A stretch of DNA of 54,314 nucleotides from Acrasis kona (lineage: Eukaryota; Heterolobosea; Eutetramitea; Acrasida; Acrasidae). Of the stretch, positions 50,406-54,314 are shown one piece after another. The notes below the pieces were generated by a model. The model did not search any database. It saw nothing but the letters and a program-made list of their open reading frames with translations, and was not told where the DNA came from. Position numbers and translations under genes: made by a program. Every line of letters begins with the position of its first letter. The stretch's first letter is position 1. The stretch is from NCBI GenBank assembly GCA_026419775.2, contig JAOPGA020000997.1, forward strand, positions 1-54,314, written 5' to 3'.

Positions 50406-51473
50406 ATGAAGAGCAGAGCTCAGACGAGGATATTTAGAGCAGTGCTCTTCGTAATAGCTCTTTTCGCTTCATATTTTATTTACCAAAGACTATCTTCTCG
50501 CGTCAACACAAACATTAGGGCGAAAAAACATCAATCAAAGGATAAGAAGCCCAACTTGAAAAAGTCAAATCCTACTTATGGAATATCAAATGCCCGATGG
50601 GATGAAACAGCGCTGTATTTAGATAGAAGCGATATGTGCAACAAACTAATCAAACAGACTCAAGGTGCTGCTCTTCCATTCAATGCTCCGGTCCCACCAA
50701 CTTGGGATCAATTGTCAACTGGCCAGAAAAGCGCTTTCACACTAAACAACAGAAAGACAACAGCCCATTTTCATTTAGATGACAGAGCAAACAGTAAAAA
50801 AACAGAATATCGGAAATACTCCAAGCAAGAAATTGATGAGTTAATAGCGAAGGCGAAAAGAAGAGAGACATACTACTACGGAGTCACTGATAAATACTTT
50901 TATGAGGCACTAGAAAAATACCCCATCAAAGGTAAAGATGTTGTCATTTTAGGCTCCCTCGTTCCCTGGTACGAAGCAATATGTGTTGCTTTTGAAGCGA
51001 AAAGTTGCACCACTATTGAATACAACAAGCTCGACTACGACCACCCACTCTTGAAGACAGTTACAGTATTTGACTACTTGAGGGATCCATTTGAAAAGAG
51101 GCAGGTGTTTGATGTTTCCATTTCAATATCATCGTATGAACACGACGGCTTGGGTAGATACGGCGACCCGCTTAATCCATTCGGAGATTTACAGACGGTC
51201 CTCAAGTCGAAATGCTTTATTAAAGAATTTGGATTAATGTACCTCGCTGTACCTCTAGGTCCTGATGAAATTAGATGGAATGCAGAACGTAGATACGGAA
51301 AGTGGAGATTACCGATGTTATTAAGACCATACACAGTATTGTACACTAGCGGAATGTACGCTGAGCTATTGGATAAACAATCTCCGGATGGCGTTCAGCC
51401 GACATTTGTCTTACTAAATGGACCATTTATGAAGGATGATCTCTACTATGAGGAAGGCGTTGTTCCTTATTAA
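50406..51473 (+). CDS. DUF268 family protein, type II membrane protein
   Basis: 355 aa from the ATG at 50406 (MKSRAQTRIFRAVLFVIALFA); the ATG at 50382 would add eight residues. A single hydrophobic helix near the N-terminus after a basic start suggests a type II Golgi/ER protein with a lumenal body. The lumenal domain has a Rossmann-like strand DVVILGSLVPWYEAICVAFEA and TTIEYNKLDYDHP, then the family signature SSYEHDGLGRYGDPLNPFGD and LAVPLGPDEIRWNAERRYG, as in DUF268 (PF03269), which resembles SAM-dependent methyltransferases. Substrate unknown; sugar or glycan modification would fit the topology but is inference. Confidence 0.78.
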   Translation: MKSRAQTRIFRAVLFVIALFASYFIYQRLSSRVNTNIRAKKHQSKDKKPNLKKSNPTYGISNARWDETALYLDRSDMCNKLIKQTQGAALPFNAPVPPTWDQLSTGQKSAFTLNNRKTTAHFHLDDRANSKKTEYRKYSKQEIDELIAKAKRRETYYYGVTDKYFYEALEKYPIKGKDVVILGSLVPWYEAICVAFEAKSCTTIEYNKLDYDHPLLKTVTVFDYLRDPFEKRQVFDVSISISSYEHDGLGRYGDPLNPFGDLQTVLKSKCFIKEFGLMYLAVPLGPDEIRWNAERRYGKWRLPMLLRPYTVLYTSGMYAELLDKQSPDGVQPTFVLLNGPFMKDDLYYEEGVVPY

Positions 51474-51551
51474 AAATATTATTTTTGAAATCAACAATTA
51501 CTTGAAAAGAAGATGATATACGTCTGTTACATTAAAGTATTGTTTATTGTA

Positions 51552-52133
51552 TTAAGCTTTCATAGAAGAGGTAAATTTAAATGTACAAATCTTATCAAAC
51601 CATAGACAACTTAGTTTGTTTCTCAAATATCTCCATCCCGTCCTCTTCGGTTCTGACCTATTCAAACCTGAAATTGCCATCTCACTAGGTATTCTACCTA
51701 TCTTATTTAAATAATTACTGTCTTTGTATTTGATAAAGTCTATGAAAGTTTTGCTGTGAAGGTATCTGTGAAAGGAGTCGCTCATCAACTCAAGATAGAC
51801 TATAACAAAGGCCTCATCGAATATTGTTTTTAAAAGTGCGTAGTCATAACTTGTTTCAAGTTGTTCTAGTTTCTTCACGATTGTGGCCTTTGTGGCTCCA
51901 CTCAAATTTACTTCTCTTTCTGCTCCATCATGTATGTATGTCTTATTTATCATTTGTGCGCTAATACGATCAGGTTCTATTCTGAATTCTTTTGCAGATA
52001 TCAAAAACAATAAAGGTTCATCTTGGTGCTTGCTCTTTAGGTAGGTCATGTAGTTGCTCCCGAGATCGTCAATATAAAACACAGCATCGAATTGGAACTC
52101 GAACTTGCCAAACAAATGTTGATTGCTGTTCAT
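51552..52133 (-). CDS. RGS domain protein, short
   Basis: 193 aa, single exon. Residues about 20-140 follow the RGS pattern: SNYMTYLKSKHQDEPLLFL, IEPDRISAQMINKTYI, REVNLS and KTIFDEAFVIVYLELMSDSFHRYLHS. The C-terminal 50 residues are basic and aromatic (KRTGWRYLRNKLSCLW), perhaps for membrane contact. The start MNSNQHLFGKFEF is the first ATG. The first helices of the RGS box are short, so activity on G-alpha is likely but not certain. Fourth RGS gene in the window. It converges on the DUF268 gene (78 bp). Confidence 0.72.
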   Translation of the reverse strand: MNSNQHLFGKFEFQFDAVFYIDDLGSNYMTYLKSKHQDEPLLFLISAKEFRIEPDRISAQMINKTYIHDGAEREVNLSGATKATIVKKLEQLETSYDYALLKTIFDEAFVIVYLELMSDSFHRYLHSKTFIDFIKYKDSNYLNKIGRIPSEMAISGLNRSEPKRTGWRYLRNKLSCLWFDKICTFKFTSSMKA

Positions 52134-52504
52134 TATTTATTTTATGATTTAATACTTCGTCAATGCATCGACGAATAAAAGTATGATGCGGAGCTTATCT
52201 CAAAGTGCTTTTAATTAGAACATACAATACCTAGTAAAGTTGTTATGTTTTGATTTGGACATACACTGATGTGAATTAAGAACTATTCATCACTTATTTG
52301 TGATATGATTTGGGAATTTAAACCCTTTTAACGTTAGACCTCCGTATGGTTTTTCAGGCCAATAGTTTTAAAAGTTCTAATAGCAAACAGCAATGAATTA
52401 AAATGAACAAACTAACGTTTTAAAGTCATTTTACTGTTTGAGGCTAAGATCCCGTATTTAACTTAATTTCCTACATCTCTTTTTTCAACTTTGAAGCTCA
52501 AAAA
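52134..52504. other. Intergenic, nothing recognised
   Basis: 371 bp AT-rich spacer between an RGS gene and tRNA-Thr. Confidence 0.4.
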
Positions 52505-52577
52505 AGGCTACTAGGAGAATCGAACTCCTGACTTCCATCTTACTAGGATGGCACTCTGCCGACTGAGTTAAGCAGCC
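52505..52577 (-). tRNA. tRNA-Thr(AGU)
   Basis: 73 nt, no intron. Acceptor GGCTGCT/AGTAGCC (with one G-U), D arm ACTC-AGTCGGCA-GAGT, anticodon arm CCATC-CTAGTAA-GATGG with anticodon AGT, T arm AGGAG-TTCGATT-CTCCT. A run of T follows on the transcribed strand as terminator. All arms are regular. Confidence 0.92.
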
Positions 52578-52915
52578 ATTGAAATTTTAATTGTTTGATA
52601 AGAATCTGTACAGAATTATGATTATAAATAATAGAAGTATTACCAAAAATTCATATTTGTTGATCATGAATAAATTCCGATGGAATGTGATCACGAACAT
52701 CTCGACATGAGGCAGGCATTGCTCGAAAGAGCGTGCAACCTTGTTGGACATTTCAGATAATTATTTGTACATTTCAGATATCCGCAGTGCTATCAAAGTT
52801 TGATCAGACATATCCACTGGCTTGTTCCTGTTTCCCATATAATATTAATCTCATTTACTGAATATAACCAGATAGTATTATACATACAACATTGAATCAG
52901 AGAGATCATCATGAT
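52578..52915. other. Intergenic, nothing recognised
   Basis: 338 bp. A 79-codon minus frame (52793-53032) is hydrophobic and overlaps the better plus frame at 52916, so it was not taken. Confidence 0.4.
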
Positions 52916-53041
52916 ATGAGCGGCAACGGAATACACAGTAGAAGAGCGAAACAGAAACGAGCAAAGATCAAAAAAGTAGTCACTAGTACCATTACCAACT
53001 ACAACATCTCTAGAGAGGTGGACCACGCTCACAACAAATAA
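52916..53041 (+). CDS. Possible small basic protein
   Basis: 41 aa: starts MSGNGIHSRRAKQKRAKIKK, then a Thr/Asn-rich part and ends HAHNK. Very basic N-terminal half, coding-like codons (GGC AAC, CAC, ACC ATT ACC AAC). It could be a last exon rather than a whole gene. It converges with the gene at 53063, 21 bp between stops. Confidence 0.4.
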   Translation: MSGNGIHSRRAKQKRAKIKKVVTSTITNYNISREVDHAHNK

Positions 53042-53062
53042 ATTACACTAACACATCACATC

Positions 53063-53660
53063 TCAACAATCCAATCCAGTTTGGCAAGATAGATGACCGA
53101 TGGTTGATCCAAATATATAATTCCAAGCAATTCCATGGAAACATTTGTCATCTTTGTGTTGTTGGGGTGGAAGTCCTGCATGATAAACGTAGTAACCATT
53201 CTTCATACCAAGAATTAACGGTGCAATCAACTGCTTTCTTGTGTATATTTTTCTCTCGTCAGTATTGTTTGTGACAGAGAACGCAAACATGCTATTGAAC
53301 TTCTCGGCAAACACGGGATCTATGTTGGTAATCTGACCGTAGATGCCAGTCGCAGATGGCTTCTTTAATTCATACATCCTAAAGTCATGAAAGAACGGCT
53401 CCAATTCTAAAACCAAGCAATCAGAATGTTTGTTGTACAATTGTTTGAAATCTTCGCTCTGGTGCACTGCAGATACCTTATCCACCTCCTCTGGAAAAAA
53501 CCGAACATGCTTGCAATTTTCTTTTGAAGCAGAAAAGTTCATTAAATGGAACATCAGGGATAATCGATTCGAGTGATTCTTTTTTCTTCTTTCTTTGGTA
53601 TATTGCTCTGATTTGCTTCCGTACGGCGTCTTTTTCTGGCAGGCTCATTGTTGTTTGCAT
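53063..53660 (-). CDS. Unknown protein, two exons
   Basis: Exons 53553-53660 and 53063-53509, 43-bp intron, 184 aa. Splicing joins MQTTMSLPEKDAVRKQIRA...IIPD to HVRFFPEEVDKVSAVH. The N-terminus is basic (QRKKKKESLE); the body has several aromatic/His clusters (LELEPFFHDFRMYELKK; NGYYVYHAGLPPQQHK; CFHGIAWNYIFG). No membrane helix or known domain. ATG at 53648 (MSLPEK) is an alternative start. Confidence 0.6.
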
Positions 53661-53689
53661 TCAAATCTTCATGTCATGGGAGCCTGTTC

Positions 53690-54122
53690 TTATTCTTCCA
53701 ACATCCTTCCATAAAGTCGTCGTCTAGTGGATGTCAACTTGTACAATGTTATGATACTTTGTTTCACCGGAAACTTTGTATCTTGTTCCAGGCTGGCAAA
53801 CATTCGGTTAAAGTACTTTCCCAACAACTTCGACTTGGAGGTCTGTGAATTTCGCAGAGTGCATCGCAATAATAAATTTTTGTAGGGCTCTGCACGAATC
53901 ACTTCGAACCATTTCGAATAAAAAAGATTTTGTCGCCATGCTACAAACAATACTTTCAAAATGGATTTTTACCGTCTTTTTGAGCAAGCGGCAAATTGCA
54001 GTTAAGGCGTTTCGTAACTCAATTTTCGCTGTTGTAGCAAATTTTTGGACCATCATAGAGACGTCCAATAAATTCCGCATTGATTCAGAAAATTCCTCGT
54101 AATACAAAATTTTTCTATCCAA
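53690..54122 (-). CDS. Unknown helical protein, two exons
   Basis: Exons 53817-54122 and 53690-53773, 43-bp intron (donor GTACTT, acceptor ACAAAG), 129 aa. The splice moves the frame from one open stretch (MDRKILYYEEFSESMRNLL...DLQVEVVGK) to another (FPVKQSIITLYKLTSTRRRLYG), both open only where needed, which supports it. Helical, mixed charge, with five cysteine/Met-rich positions; no domain recognised. Its stop is just 29 bp before the next start on the same strand. Confidence 0.5.
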
Positions 54123-54233
54123 CCGGGTGTATTTGAACTTTTTCCGCTTTTCCTTGGTACTTCAATTTGGGGGAATTTCAAGTTCCGAATATGTATAAAT
54201 AACTATTCAATAAGGGTTGTTCCGTTCAAAAGA

Positions 54234-54314
54234 ATGAAAAACGACAACAGCTTTACAGATGAGATGAACGACATTGCCAATGATGCATCACAAACGGCTA
54301 GCATGTTTCTAGAG
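54234..54314 (+). CDS. Start of a gene cut by the window end
   Basis: ATG in an A-rich context (AAAAGAATGAAAAAC) opens 27 codons, MKNDNSFTDEMNDIANDASQ and on to the window edge without a stop. TATAAATAA at 54195-54203 lies 31 bp before the ATG and could be its TATA box. The piece is hydrophilic and acidic; nothing more can be said. Confidence 0.5.
   Translation, partial: MKNDNSFTDEMNDIANDASQTASMFLE

Noticed and set aside
52793-53032. 79-codon minus frame
   Set aside because: Antisense of the small basic plus frame and hydrophobic; treated as a shadow.
53845-54102. 85-codon plus frame
   Set aside because: Antisense to the spliced minus gene, whose 43-bp intron joins two frames exactly where needed.

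Overview
The window is nuclear DNA of an AT-rich microbial eukaryote. Genes lie on both strands with no operons, stops are TAA/TAG/TGA in the standard code, and at least 17 genes are split by very small GT-AG introns. Nearly all introns are 34-44 bp, often ending TTTTACATTAG or TTAG; one of 101 bp is the outlier. Three nuclear-type tRNA genes are present. The gene set fits a protist that can build motile flagella (DRC2) and has an amoeboid signalling repertoire: four RGS proteins, one with seven membrane segments and one fused to a START-like domain, plus RhoGAP and F-box/SPRY. A heterolobosean (Naegleria/Acrasis type) is my best guess from this style; that is inference and nothing in the window proves it.

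Layout. 1-850: relic of a piggyBac-like transposase tail. 847-6260: ABCB-type half transporter, a PB1-membrane-UBA protein with a LIR-like motif, a small cytosolic protein, a small secreted protein. 7366-14533: glutamine-rich protein, noncanonical poly(A)/U polymerase, RhoGAP, DRC2, F-box/SPRY. 15106-20197: BRCT+SAM protein, a tail-to-tail pair of nucleotidyltransferase-fold proteins (one apparently active, one degenerate), GPH/MelB-like transporter. 20408-24018: RGS+START protein, several small genes or exons, RGS protein. 24286-29447, all on the minus strand: two adjacent TALE homeodomain genes, the gamete fusogen HAP2/GCS1 and a 7TM-RGS receptor. 30422-41585: a GPI-type EGF surface protein, a DEAH helicase with a long KH-containing tail, two unknown split genes, a decayed coding stretch, a Zn(II)2Cys6 transcription factor. 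41755-49431: a ten-exon coiled-coil protein with an ATG11/FIP200-like signature, a TPR protein, tRNA-Ser, then a compact housekeeping block TBCA, eIF3j, PDCD5 and an RRM/Arg-rich protein. 49923-54314: tRNA-Val with an odd D arm, a DUF268 protein, another RGS protein, tRNA-Thr, small unknown genes, and the start of a gene cut by the window end.

Most striking is 24286-29447, where paired TALE homeodomain regulators, the eukaryotic gamete fusogen and a putative receptor lie side by side. This resembles ingredients of mating-type loci in algae and fungi and deserves testing as a sex locus. Also notable are the candidate membrane-anchored autophagy receptor together with an ATG11-like scaffold, the paired nucleotidyltransferases, and a tRNA with an apparent extra D-loop insertion. 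Gene packing is extreme: convergent stops 2-21 bp apart and one 38-bp divergent promoter. All exon boundaries were worked out by eye from frame continuity and GT/AG positions; no RNA evidence was available.
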